Positions 11,869 to 24,602 of a stretch of DNA of 64,000 bases are shown here, piece after piece. The notes under the pieces were generated by a model. It saw only the letters and a program-made list of their open reading frames with translations, was not told the DNA's origin and made no database searches. The position numbers and the translations under genes are program-made. The stretch comes from Fistularia commersonii (taxonomy: Eukaryota > Chordata > Actinopteri > Syngnathiformes > Fistulariidae), in the NCBI GenBank assembly GCA_037954325.1, contig JBBMNZ010000014.1:16197956-16261955 (forward strand), read 5' to 3'. Numbering within the stretch: the first letter of the stretch is position 1; every line of letters begins with the position of its first letter.

Positions 11869-14800
11869 CATTATCAAACTCCCTTGCCCACATTCACTCA
11901 AATCAGCATCACCCAGCACAATAATAGCAATTAGCAAGAAGGACAATTTGTCCACATCTGGAGGGCATTTCCTTGCCGCCAGGAACTCGATGGTTCTTCC
12001 AGCAGGGTCCGGTGCGGTGGGAAATTGCTTGGTGGGTTTTATGTGTTTTGTTTAAAACAGATGGCCTGTTTACATTAACAGACATGGCGATAAACAGCCG
12101 GGAGAGGATAGGAGGAAAACACAGACACACACCTCAGTTTGGACCCGCAGAGAATTGAAGGATTGATTTTTCTCAAGCTTATAAATTGTCCTATTGTCTA
12201 ATTTTCTATTTCCATAGTGGACATTTTTTATCTAAAAGGCTGCAGTTTCAGCTCTCCCAAAAACGTCAATCACTAGTTCCACCAATGAGGCACCGACTCA
12301 GCTTCCTGACCCTGGTTCTACAAATCCGTTGGAACTTTTCACTGATATCTCAATAAAGTATCAAACAACTGACTAGCTCTTTTTTCCTTTCACATGCTGA
12401 ATCAGAATGGACTGATGTCTAAAGAAAGGAATGATAAATAATATTGCCTCCACAGGTAAGGCCAACCTCATCTCCTAATCTCTGAAGATGGGTACAGTAG
12501 CTCTTCTATTATGTTCCCGCCATGCTCTGCTCCAGTGCAAAACATTTTGTGTAATTAATTGTAGCACTTCCCAAATGGCCACGACAGACCCAGAGGGTAA
12601 TGACACCGTGGATGATCTCAAACTGACCTCACTCTTGTGTCTCATTCATATCTAATGACGTTTTGGTCAATCATATGGAATACCCTATAACAGGCTTATG
12701 AAGTGGTAAGAACCCTAAACCCAAATCATCATTTTATATCTGTTATATCTGGCCTTCATATGGCAATGCAATGACCTTTTTTATGGTCCTGCTCACCTGA
12801 TAATTCATTCTACTCGAATTGCAGTAAGCAACTCAGGCTCACACACACACACACACAGTTTCACCTTGTAACCTCTTTCAATAAACAGGGTGAAATAAAG
12901 AAAGGAAAGGCAATATTTCAACATTTATAACATGTCAGAGAAGTTGAGTTGTGATGTTATAGATTTTCAGGGTCTGCTCAAAGACGCAGAACATAATCTG
13001 ATCATTTTTCTCACAGTATCTCATTATTTTACTTTTTTCAATTTTTTACATCGCAGTTCTATTTCTTTTGTGTTTTTTGAAGACATCAAAAAATTGTCAT
13101 AATAAATATAAATAAAATAAATCAGATCATTTTTTCAGTATCATTATAGTCATGCAAACTAGGAAATGTTCACACTTGATAATCTGGAGTGTTTTGCAAA
13201 TTAAGATTCCAATGATTTAATTAATTCAAAGGGGATGTAATAGATTACTGGTCCATTTAAAAGTTAAAGTTGGAGCTGAGCTGCAGTGTGTGTTGGTGTC
13301 TATCAGCTGGGACGAGGCGGGGCTTCACATGGCTTTCTCCAGGACCTGCTGGTGCTGGCTGATAAGGACGGGTGGAACATCACATCTCACCAGCTTTGCC
13401 TCCACGTAATGAAATAGTAGTACGAAATAAGATTCGAGGAAGAAACAGACCACTGAGTTGAAACATATGTGAAGGCTCACCGCAATGAGATTTTATTGAT
13501 TTGATAACACATTTCATGGAAACTGGCCCAGTTACATCTTTAATTGGAACGAAACACTGGAGTTCCACGTCTGCCATTGCACCTGTATGTGTTCATTGAC
13601 TTCTTGGCAAAAACAGACCCAAAATGAAGAAATGACATTACAAATTTATAAAACAGAGCAAATGAAACAGCAGGGGAGGGAGCATGTGACCTTGGTAGTC
13701 AGTGGCTGATTGGTCAGAAACATCAGATCTGTGTCAGTTAATTAGTCACAAGTAATGATAGAATGACAATTAATAGGCGGGAAGTAAAGTGAGACCGTAA
13801 AACAAAGGGAAGCAGGAGTTCATGGCATAACAGCAATCAGCTAAAAACAGTGATTTCAAAATGAGACGCAACAAATGGCAGAATATCGGAAACAATAGCA
13901 AAACAAAACAAACAAAATACTGGACAAAGTGATGTTCAGTTTCATGAGTGTCAAGTCCTTCCAGTTTAAATGGCCCTTATACAAGATTTTTGTATTTCGT
14001 AACAAGAAGAACTATGGGCGAAAAATATTCAATATAAACAAATTCATAAGCACCTATTTATGACTTTTTTTGTTTTGTTTTTAAGTATCACAAATGTTAC
14101 AGTTCCGTGGTGAATTAAAAGCAAGTAATAATTAAATACCTGATAACACAAGTACACAGTTTGGAAGTAAAGTTACACAAAAATGTTTTTAAACTGTCTT
14201 TGTTGATGAGTTATTTTTAAAATGTCACACAAAATATCCCTGGAAAAGTTACAAAAAAAAAACACTTTTAACATGACAAAAAATATATTCATCCAAAAAG
14301 ATAGTTTGAACTTATGAAAACTTCAAAGATCATGAATTTTGCAAACCTAGATGAGGTTTGATCATTTTTAATTAAAAGTACCTGAAACCATATTTATGGT
14401 CTGTTCTATCAAAGCAACATTAACCAATAGTTTACATAATACTTTTGAAAAATGTTCTTTCCGTCTGTCTTGAGAGACATTGTGTATTTGTGATGTTTTC
14501 TTTTTTCTTTTTTTGCAAAATAAAAGTAATGAAATAAAAAACAAATTATATGTAAAGAGGGAAGAAAACAAGTGAATAGATTTATATAGTTTTATGCATG
14601 AAAAATCTTTTTAATGGCCATTAGAAAATTGCAGTACTTCAACATGAAACATATATTTTGATGTTTTATTTTCATCATTTACATATTAGCATTGTATCTC
14701 TTTCTACGAAACACTTTAAAGTTCTTCAGAAACTTAGTGCAAAACTGACCAATGACTGAGCACTTCTAGTAGAAAAAGAAACTAAGGCAATAATAAAATT

Positions 14801-15500
14801 AAATAAATAACATGGGTATATTTTAAGGAGTTAAAATGAATTGCATATCTGTTTGTGCGTGCATGGGAAGGTGGGTTCATACTTTTATATTTAGCATAGA
14901 GGAGTTCTGAAAGTTTTAATACTTCTGCCGTTCACTGTGGTTGCCTCTTTAAGCTCCGCCCCTGAACGCCAGGCTTGTTCTGATTGGCCAGTTTGTAGAC
15001 CGCCTGCATGTTCACCTCTTTCCAACCACTGCAGCTTGTATTGGGGGAATCAGCTCAACAAGTTCCAAATACATTTTTGAGTAAAATCTAGACTCAACCT
15101 TTCCGTGAGTAAAAGAACTAAAACCACGCAGTGAAAATTGAAATTGTATTCCATCACAACTTAAACTACTGCATTCAAAAATTCCTTCTTTTTTTATGTA
15201 ACTTTTGACTTACATATGTGGTGTACAACTGTGGTAAAAAAAAATACCCTAAAAAGGGTTCAATATAATATATTCATGTAAAACGCCACTATTACTAGTT
15301 GAATATAGCAAAAAGTAATGCACGTGTGTATATACTGTGAATATAAAGTATGAATAAATTGCCTAATTTTCATACTACTTTATCTGGGGTTAAAACAAAG
15401 GTAAGAACAAACAAATTATTTGCAATTCTTTTAAAATCATCAACTAATGAAAGTCTGGGTCACAAGTCTGTGGATTCTTTAACAGTAGATTATTTGCAGA
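9774..15500. other. AT-rich intergenic DNA
   Basis: No exon could be supported. It contains short CA/GT tracts at 10502-10521, 11838-11868 and 12838-12857. A more complex block at about 11900-12130 carries two forkhead-like sites and may be a regulatory element. The segment 14935-15020 has a GC-box-like CTCCGCCCC and a reversed CCAAT (ATTGG), but no associated exon was found. Confidence 0.6.
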
Positions 15501-15508
15501 CACTAGAA

Positions 15509-15717
15509 CAGGGGTGGGCAATTAATTTTTACACAGGGCCATATGATGAACCTGAACGGTGTTAGAGGATCAAACCAAAACAAAAACAAAAAAACAACAC
15601 ACTTCTATAACATGAACAGAATAAATTATTTTTAATTCATGCTCTAATTGACGTCATGCAGGGAGGGATGCCCAAAGGGCCACAATTGGCCCGTGGGCCA
15701 CAAAATGTCCAGGTCTG
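15509..15717. mobile_element. hAT-type MITE with perfect 8-bp target duplication
   Basis: The element begins CAGGGGTGGG and ends with the inverse of CAGACCTGGA, so its termini are imperfect inverted repeats opening with CAG. Subterminal GGGCCA and TGGCCC motifs are also inverted. The 8 bases CACTAGAA occur directly on both sides, at 15501-15508 and 15718-15725. An 8-bp duplication and this terminal pattern are typical of hAT elements. At 209 bp with no open frame it is a non-autonomous copy. Confidence 0.85.
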
Positions 15718-15725
15718 CACTAGAA

Positions 15726-18700
15726 GGATCTTTGAGACTGATGACAGGAGGCTGTGGAAAACAATATAATAATCTTCTGTTCGAAAGACTTTTGGTTTGA
15801 ACAAATTTCATTATATCTTATTGTAGTTGGATAAATCCACATTACACCCATGCAAGTTTGAATAATAAAGGATTATAAATCCTGATTTAATTTCTGAGTT
15901 TCCATAGAGGCCTAGAACTAACATGTAAACCTAGAAATCTTGCTTGCTGCACTGCAGATCTGTGTTTAATTATTCAATGTAGATATATTTTTGCTAACCT
16001 TTAGTCTCAATATTTATCAGATGATGGCAGATTTTCCAGTTGTTTATCGAATTATCAAAGAATACTCAACATGTATGTTTTTTCACACATATATAATTAA
16101 AGATGGTTGCTTGCTGGACTTCAATCTGATGATATCAAGAATGTTAAAAAATCAATTTTTATTTATTTGTTGACAAATTGTATATTTACAAACTGAAATT
16201 AACCAAATTAATCTGCAGATCGAAATAAACATGAGCAATGGATATACCAGCAGTAAAATTAGACAGAAGCAGTTTGCGAGACTGTCTGAAAAACCAAAGC
16301 AATCGTCTTCTTTTCCCGAAGACGGCATCGGAAAAATGAAAAATAAACAAAAGTTCCTGAGTTTCCCTGTTCTTTCGCTGTTAGAAGCAAGTACTTTCCG
16401 CATACTTTGCTGCCTTCATGTGTCTTTAGTTGGCCCCCCGGGCCCAGTACTTCAGAAATGGAGTAATAAACTCGGTGTATCACGAGTCTCCGCGGGCTGA
16501 CACGAGGGCGACGCCATCAGCAGCAATGCAGAAAGGTCAGCCGTGGGCGTCTACCTTACAGTGTGTCGCTGTGCCAAGAAGCTGCGAGCCAGCTGACGGG
16601 CCTATGTTTTCTCTCCTCCATCGTCAGACCGTCCAAATACGATGAGCGGCAGTTTGGTAAAATCATCTGCTTGCATCGTCGGAGGAACCACAAGCTACAA
16701 AAATAGGAATAACGATTTCTCACAGTGACAGTGAGTCACCGTCAAGTTTTATCCTTTGTTGTTTTTTTTTTTAAAAAGTCCAAATTAACTTGAAATTGTT
16801 AGTCACTCAGACACACAGAACACATGCATCAGATAAGCAGGTAGGGAGGAAGTTGGTGGTGGTGGGGGGGAAGGGTCAGTAAAGTGAGCTGCATCCATAT
16901 ATGTTCACCTGAGGGGAAGTCTTCCTCTCCCTTTTTCTCTCTCTCCATTTCTCAGAGCGGCAGTGAGTTGTGGTTCTTTTGCATTGTTATCGTTGCTGTC
17001 ATCTTACACAATGAGAAGCAGTGTGCGCTGGGGGGTGGGTGGGTGGTTAGCGACACAGGAAGGAGGGAGAGAAGGGCCAGCTGTCGAGCATCGCGGTAAA
17101 AGAAAAACGAGAGTGATCGAACACAAAGAAAAGAAGAGAGAAGACGTTGGAGCAAAGCAGAGGATGTGGAGGATTAGGATCCTTCAAAGGCCGGAGCAGA
17201 AACATCGGCCCGCTTTAAACACACAAACACTTAGCTCTTGTTGTGCAGCGAAAAACCCAGCAGGTCTGGGATCAAGATTTAAACTCTTGCCTCAAACTTC
17301 CAACCTCAGGAAAACAATTAGATTAATCCAGACTACAAAACCCGAGTTTACCAAAATCAAGCTCCACAGTTCACAAATTGGAAGTTTAAGTTTACATGTA
17401 CATAAAAATGTTTCGGAAATATTCAGCATGACAAATACAACATAAAATCTTTTGTTTACAAAAGTAAAAGTTTCTGTAACTTTAACTAATTGTTTTGTTT
17501 TTAAACACATCTTTATTATGAAACCCAAAGGTTTTATTTACAAGAGTAAAAACTTAACAGATCTAAAATTTTGGTTATGTTTAGATTTTGTTTACTAATT
17601 AAAAAAGGGTTTGCTACTTTAGACTGGTGTTTAGAAAAACGAAACCTTTTGTCACAAATCAAAATAACTCATAAAGAAACACGTTTGAAAATACAGAAAA
17701 GACCTAATGTCAAAAAAATGAAATGTAAACTTCTGTTACGTTTACGCACCAAACTTTCTTTTCAAAAATTTCTATTTACCAGCACATACGAAAACCCTAT
17801 TTGCTTGAAACTATAAAACTTTTATAGCTGTTAAGGTTTATCTTGTCAATCCATTTTTTTTCCGATGAGAATCATAAACTTCTATTTGCAAAATCCATCT
17901 TTAGCAATTCAGAAACCTTTGCTGCTCAGAAAAAGCAAAGAAATAACATGCATTATAATATGGACCCGATGAAAGCTTTGAAAAAAGAATTTCAAAAATT
18001 TGTTTTGCATTTAACTCATTCCTATGACAACATGATTTTGGTTTCAAAAGTATATTGCCCATTAGTTTTGCTTTAAAGTCATCTTCTTTCTATGTTTTAT
18101 GTTGTAAAAAAAGTTATTTATTTCATAGTATGAGTAAACTGCATAATTTACTTCATGCCAGCAGATCACAGCACTCCTCGTACCCTAAAGGCTGCTGAAT
18201 GATCTTTTCAGCCACGCAGTTGAAGCAGTTATCGGTGGACTCAGTGGGATGGGGCAGCAGGCAGACGGGGTTCACATTAACAAAAGGTTTGAGACCACAT
18301 ATCGCCATGACGACGGGGCTCACGGGCTCCGGGCATGTTGAGCGCAAATGTGAACATCCAATGATAGTGACAGAACAGCGAAGCCCCGCCTTGACCCTCC
18401 TCTGTCACTGAGAGAGAGGGAAAAAAAAAGAAAAAAACGATTTGATCAATAAGCCACAACAACTTCTTCTCTTCACATAAACAGTGTGATTATAAATCTT
18501 ATAATAACCACCCTCACTGACAGTCATATGGTTGTAAGTTATTAGAATAATTGCCATAAGAACAACCTGCTCAGTTTGCACTCATTAGTCAACACAGGGA
18601 TAGCTACCTATATACATACATTCCTGATATCTAATGATTGGCTAAAAGCACGAATAAACAACTTTTAACAGCATTTGGGACAAATATGGTAAAAGTCTTT

Positions 18701-19827
18701 TTAACTGTTTGTTATTTGTCGGAATAGTTTAAAACTAGTGTTCTCCACGTCATGGATGTATGGTATCATTTGAACAATAAATGACTTATAACAAAGGAAC
18801 ATGGATAATGATTTTTTGTCATTTGGAAGAAGAGCAGTTTTTGCACATCAGCACTTCACTTCTCCCCTGAAAACTATCGTTATTTTTGTCTTTTCTCCCC
18901 CAATTTCACATTTTGAATTTGGTATAAGAAACAAACAGCAGAAGAAGCTTTTACATTTCAGCCATGTGATGCTGCCAACTACTGAAAAATTTCTCCAAAT
19001 TACATTTCCATAATTAATCAGGGTAAAAGTCATTAAAATATGGTACATGCGCTCAAACTTGATTATACTAAAAGGACTATTAAACACAAAATAGACAAAT
19101 AAAGAGAAAAAATACAACATGGTGAGTAATAAAACTCTGAAAATGTCTCCCTCCACTTTTTCAGTCATTAAAGATTCTGAATCTCTGACTATATTTGACT
19201 GCAGGTATTTGTCGTGGGAAACTGGTCTTGGCTCCGTATTGAAGAACACCTTCAATACGGAGGTTACTAATCCCCAGCGATGCAGGTGGGGTCGTAAGTC
19301 TGTGTCTAACAGAGAGCTGCAGCAAAGTTCACATCCATTGCATTCCATCATCACTTAACGTTTATGTGACGTTGTGCCAATTTGACAACACATAATAGCT
19401 GTAGTTGCAGCCCTTTGCTTATATTTGCAATGCCCGACACAAACAGCACGAAGTATTGATGTATGAAATCAGATTCTCAACAAGCTCAAAGAAAATTAAC
19501 CATTTATACATTGTCATACATTATACCATTTATACACAGCCTTCATTTTGCCATTCTGCACACTGCAGCACAAGATTCTACTTCAGCAGCTAGAGGGAAA
19601 GTGCATGTGGGTGTGCGTATGTGTATTGTGGTGGACGTTGCTGAATGAGGTAATTATTTAATGAGAGCAGCAGCATCTCAAAACCTATAGAACACATAAA
19701 GGAAGTAAAAGACCTCAACCAAATAAGAAAAGCATTTGAATTCAAGTATGTCAATATCTGTGCTTAATATTTGTTCTTTGCAATTTCCAGGGTCTATTCA
19801 GTAAAATTTTGTTTTCTAATGCAGCCT
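15726..19827. other. AT-rich intergenic DNA
   Basis: No gene could be assigned. More complex blocks occur at about 16210-16720, 16880-17220 and 18150-18420; the last is listed as a possible exon. The segment 17390-17900 is rich in repeated TTTGTTTACAAAAG-like phrases without a clear period. Confidence 0.55.
18153..18400 (-). other. Possible orphan 3' exon, unidentified
   Basis: On the minus strand a long pyrimidine tract ending in CTCTCTCAG (about 18410-18435) resembles a 3' splice site. A downstream frame runs without stops to a TGA at 18153. The predicted tail, about 80 residues, is cysteine-rich and of normal amino-acid composition, ending GYEECCDLLA. I do not recognise the family. With the splice at the first AG this frame starts on TGA, so the real boundary would have to lie a few bases downstream. 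It may be chance. Confidence 0.2.
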
Positions 19828-20440
19828 CAGGGCAGCACAGGCCCAAGCCTGCCTTGGAGGGGCACGGAGCAGTGTCTCCCTGAACTGGTCCCAAGCCCGG
19901 ATAAATGCAGAGGGTTGCGTCAGGAAGGGCATCCGGTGTAAAACTTTTGCCAAAACCAAACATGCAAACAAGAAGAATGTATCTCACTTTTGTCATGTGT
20001 GAAGAGCAGTCATGGACACACAACAGACATGCAACTCAAAAACCCAGAAACCATATCATACCGGATCAGTCGAGGACCTGGTTAACAACGACTGTCGTTG
20101 GTATCAATGACTTACAGGGAACCAGTGGAAATTGGGCTACTGTGGGTCGAAGCTATCAGCACGTGCTAGATGTTTTGGAGAGTGGGTCAGAGAAGCCAGG
20201 CTGCGATGGTTCGGTTATGTACAAAGGGGGGATAGTGAATATATTGGTGGACGGATGCTAGAATTGGAGCTGCCAGGCAAGAGGTCTCCAGAAAGACCAA
20301 AGAGAAGATTTATGGATGTAATGAGAGAGGATATGGAGGTAGTTGGTTTGAGACAGGAGGATACAGAGAAAAGGGTTAGATGGAGAAAGTTGATTCACTG
20401 TGGCGACACCTGAAGGGAAAAGCCGAAAGGAGAGGAAGAA
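19828..20440 (+). mobile_element. RTE-type LINE, internally deleted copy (A)
   Basis: The left part, to about 20155, is the 5' untranslated region shared with the copy at 24603-27390 (GGGCATCCGG, CTTTTGCCAAAACC, GTTAACAACGAC). The right part, from about 20160, is the 3' end of the ORF, encoding the conserved LRWFGHVQRR-like block (here LRWFGYVQRG) and ending RWRKLIHCGDT before a GAAGAA-type tail. The endonuclease and reverse transcriptase are absent. About 75 bases inside the 5' part are shared with the fragment at 23822-23938 but missing from the long copy. This looks like a non-autonomous derivative. Confidence 0.8.
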
Positions 20441-22796
20441 TTCAGGGAAATTTTGTTTATGTTTTTCTTAGACACAGACTGGATTACTAACTTTGGTTAA
20501 TGTGTGTTAACGTGTGATCATGGGTTAACCGTTTCTCCGACCGATCAAAGAGTATAAGACAAATATTTGTATTACGATGATTTGGAACATTAGAAGCTCC
20601 TATCCGAAAACATGTTTTTATTCATTGAAAACATGGTGGAAATACAGTGGGATTTTGTTTTTCTGAATGTCACGTCCGTTAACACCTACAGTGACACTTT
20701 CACTGTGTGTATTATTGTGAATACGTGTTATATTGTGAAGACTTGTGTTAAAGCATCGTGGTATGCAAATAGAAAATCAGACAGTTCAAAATGTGTTTTT
20801 TTAACTCAGAGGTGCCTTAAGTCCAACTGTCTCACTTGTCAGGAAGATTCACTATAAGGAGTTAATTTGTTCTTTGTGAACTTCTTTGTGTTACTGTATC
20901 TTATCAAAAGTTCAATATTGTCTAAAAGGACCTTTCACAATTTTTTGCCTGTATCACTATAAGTTATGAGTTATAAAAACGTATTTGGTTAGCAGCTTTC
21001 AGGTAGTTTAAAACTTTTGTGTTTCTTTGTTTTAAATCTGGAATCTGGAATTTGAGAGACAAATTAGGAATTGAAATCTCAATACAATATGACAGTTAGG
21101 AAACTGTAATGTTTATCAATGCGTCACTCCCAGAGAGTAAGAATTGTTGTAAACAAAACCAACCAAATCAGCCATCAACATTTTTTTAACCCTCCTCAAG
21201 TACCACGTTCAACGATCAGATACTTGTAGTATCCTAAACGTCCACTAGAGGATGTTAAAATCAGACTAATGTGAATAAAACTTTTTAATGGGAACTTCAT
21301 GGAATGAGGAATGGAAACATGTCTTCTTAATAATTTATAAGACTTTTCTCAACAGCAATAACTATTTTATAAATAAACACTGAATATTTCAAACCTGATA
21401 TAATTTTTTCCAGAGCTTGTGTTTGCATTATAAGGATCATGGATCATGGATGACTAGTTGGATGTTGATCGGGCACTTTCTGATAAATAATTTCTCTTTA
21501 AACTGATTCACTTCTGTGCTTTTTGTTCACATACCTAAATGCATGAAATGACAGTTTGATTTAGATTAAACTGCAATGCATGATAAAAATGTTTGAACCA
21601 AAACTTGTTAATTCATCCATTATTAATCTATTTGGCTACTTATTATCTATGGTACTTAGCATCAGCTTAGCATCAGCCCCCTGCTTCAAGTCTGGGACCA
21701 CAGGAACCATCACACCTGTGGCGCCAACTAAACACTTTCAGTCACATCAGAACCTGTGCCTGTTGCTGGAGAGCCCCGTTGCCACGACTTGATGAGGCAG
21801 ATAAGGTAGATGCAAGATGTGATCGTGAAAACCTGCGTATTGAGGAGATTTGGGTGCACGAAGGGGTTGCACGAGTCCACAAGTGCCACCATCTTCTCAT
21901 CCATGCTTGGAATCTGATGGCGTAAGAGATCCTACGACGACTAGCAGGAAGGGAACCTGCAACATCATGCCAGAGCCTGAGTTTGTCAAGGACTGCCTTT
22001 GCTATAATGTGCAGCTGGCAGGGTGGGAACCTTTGTGGTGGCTTCAACAAGGTACCCGTGTCATTGAGGTATTTTAGAGGAGAGGTATTGCCAGCACCAG
22101 CCCGGCTTTGCTCTGCTAGGGGCTCTCTTATTCAACAGTCTCATGGGGAGGCTATCGTATGGCCAATCCCTCTATCCACCACCTGGGGACATGCTAGATG
22201 GGGGAGTGGTTGCCCCGCACTTGCGCTTAGCTATTCACAGTCAGAATATATATTAGTTATTCATCAGTAAAACTGAACACTGTTTGGGCAAGTTTCGATT
22301 CAAACAAATATTACACGCCATGTATAGGATTGGCCAGACTTCCTAGTCAAAACTATCCACATCATTGATAGGATACTGTTACCTTTCTGGATAATAATCC
22401 TCAAATTAATTGCTCTCCGTCTCTGTATGATTGTGTGTTTATTTCCAGTTGAATGGTGATAATTAATGAGGATTAATGGGAGTTGTTTTTATTAAAGATT
22501 TTGTGCCTTTAAGTGCAGGTGTCTCCTGTTTGGTGCTGCTGATAAATAACACTCCATAGCCTGATGTATCATATATATGTATTGTACGTGATGAGAATCT
22601 TTGTCTTTTTGTTCTATTGTATTGATCTTTTGGTTTTGTTGAAATAATAACACAGATACAAAATCGAAATAAACAATTTTTGTCAACAAAGGGAGTAATT
22701 TGAGTTAATCAGGAATTATAGCCTTTATATCTGACTTTTAGACTTTTAGATTCTTCCAACAACCTCATACTTCCATTACATATGGAGCAATTTAGA
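20441..22796. other. Intergenic DNA, no gene assigned
   Basis: Mostly AT-rich. The segment 21680-22250 is GC-balanced and reads on both strands like decayed coding or transposon sequence, with several interrupted frames. No family could be named. Confidence 0.5.
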
Positions 22797-23134
22797 TTAG
22801 CACACAGTGTTTAGCGCTTCTGCCTCACAGCAAGAACATCCCTGGCTCAAATCTGACAGGGGAGTCTTTTTGTGTGTAGTTTGCAGGTTCTCCCCAGATG
22901 TGTTTTCTCTGATTTCTTACCACAGTTGAAGAACTTGCAGGAGGTTAATCTGAGACCCTTAATTGCCCACATTTGTGAATGAGAGAGTGAATAGTTGTTG
23001 TCTCTATATGTGGCCTTGCAATAGACTGGCCACCAGTCCAGGATGAACTTCACCTATTGCCATCGACACATAGGATAGCCCCCCCTCCAACCACCACCAC
23101 ACACACACACACAACCCTGACTGGGATAAGGCTT
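22797..23134 (+). mobile_element. SINE-like dispersed repeat (family 2), diverged
   Basis: It shares ordered blocks with 38866-39225: TTAGCGCTTCTGCCTCACAG at the head, a CAGGTTCTCCCC block, a GAATGAGAGAGTGAATAGTTG block, and CTGGCCACCAGTCCAGG near the end, finishing CTGACTGGGATAAGGCT. This architecture is widespread in spiny-rayed fish genomes. A CA tract interrupts its 3' part. An RTE fragment abuts its right end. Confidence 0.65.
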
Positions 23135-23140
23135 GATGAT

Positions 23141-23535
23141 CGACTTTTCCCTTCAGGTGTCGCCACAGTGAATCAACCTTCTCAATCTAACCTTATGATC
23201 TGCATCCTCCTCTCTCACACCAACTACCTTCATATTCTCTCTCTCTACATCCATAAATCTCTTTGGTCTTCTTCCTGCCTCCAATTCCATTATCCGTCTA
23301 CCAATATATTCACTCACCCTCCTCTGTACATGACCAAACCACCTCAGTCTGGCTTCTCCAACCTTCTCTCCAAAACATCTAACATGTGCTGTTCTTCTGA
23401 TAGACTCATTCCTGATCCTATTCATCCTGTTCACTCCCAGAGACAACCTTAGCATCTTCACTCTCCGCTGCTCTGAACTGTTGATCCCAAGTACCTGAAA
23501 TCCTCCAATTTCTTGATCGCCACTCCCTGTAGCCT
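23141..23535 (-). mobile_element. RTE-type LINE 3' fragment (B)
   Basis: Read on the minus strand it encodes the C-terminal part of the RTE polyprotein: a stretch before a conserved cysteine, then RCFGEKVGEARLRWFGHVQR, then the HKVRLRRLIHCGDT end. It is truncated at its 5' side near 23535. The 3' end sits against the end of the SINE-like copy to its left. Confidence 0.85.
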
Positions 23536-23821
23536 CACCTTAATATTGTTCCCCATCTTCGGTTTTCAGCAGGATCAGATTACTTTGATTATTCTGTGCT
23601 GTCCAAGGTCCACAGAAGTGCTGCAGTCACATGATCAACTTAAATTCTATTATATTCATAAGACTAATGTTTTATGTATGTTTTTAAAAAAGCATTCTTT
23701 AACGTCTGTCCCTTTACAGAGATCAATTGGTCAAGCAATCACTGTGATACATGAAGCTGATTAAAATCATGAGGTGAGCAAACGGTAATTGACAGAGTCA
23801 ATGTATCTCACTCATAATGCA

Positions 23822-23938
23822 AGGGCATCCGGCGTAAAACTTTTGCCAAAACCAAACATGCAAACAAGAAGAATGTATCTCACTTTTGTCTCGTGTAAAG
23901 AGCAGTCATGGATACACAACAGACATCCAACTCAATAA
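23822..23938 (+). mobile_element. RTE-type LINE 5'UTR fragment (B2)
   Basis: It begins AGGGCATCCGGCGTAAAAC, as in the other RTE 5' regions. It continues with the same extra segment of about 75 bases as copy A (AACAAGAAGAATGTATCTCA and following), then ends after CAACTCAA. No coding sequence is present. Confidence 0.75.
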
Positions 23939-24602
23939 AGCAATGCTGGGGAGGACATAACGCAAAGTAATCATATAAGGTTTGACATCACTGACCCAAT
24001 ATTGTAGAACCACTGCTCTCTATTGGCCATGAAAGGTACTTCTCTGCAAAAAAGAAAAATTAGTTAAAACCTATTTGTAATTTTTGTTGATTCATGGCAT
24101 GTCTTCAGAAATGACACAAGCAAAAGGATGAAATTAAACATTGTCCCTCCAGCAATTGCTTCTGCACCTTCCATTCTGGTTGCTCTTTTTGCTTCTCCAC
24201 GCTGATTAGTTTCCCCAACAATAGCAGTATAAAACCTGAAGAATAATATGTAATCTTGATACTTAACACATCTAACTGCACATAAAATGTATCCATCTTA
24301 AAACCTGTTTTTGAAAATCAGTATTAACCAGTATTTGAAAAAGAAAACAAAAATACACATGGGCCTCTTGAATGTTTTTATGAATTAAGGCGTCATCAAA
24401 AAATACATTCATCAAAAAAAAATATTTTTGAATACAATCTTCATCTTGTTTAGGTATGTGGACTCCAGTTATCCTCAAGTTGAATTTTATGAAGAAATAC
24501 TATATCATCTGTATGCAAAATGGTTCTCGTTGGATTTTGAAAATGAATTTGAGGATTATAATGTTTAGTGCAAACTATTCTTCCACAAATAAAATTCCTC
24601 AA
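23939..24602. other. AT-rich spacer between RTE fragments
   Basis: No gene, RNA or complete element was seen. Confidence 0.6.

Noticed and set aside
17390..17900. Apparent repetition of TTTGTTTACAAAAG-like phrases
   Set aside because: No constant period could be established by eye; it may just be AT-rich composition.
21680..22250. Possible transposase-like remains
   Set aside because: Several interrupted frames on both strands, but no motif strong enough to name a family.
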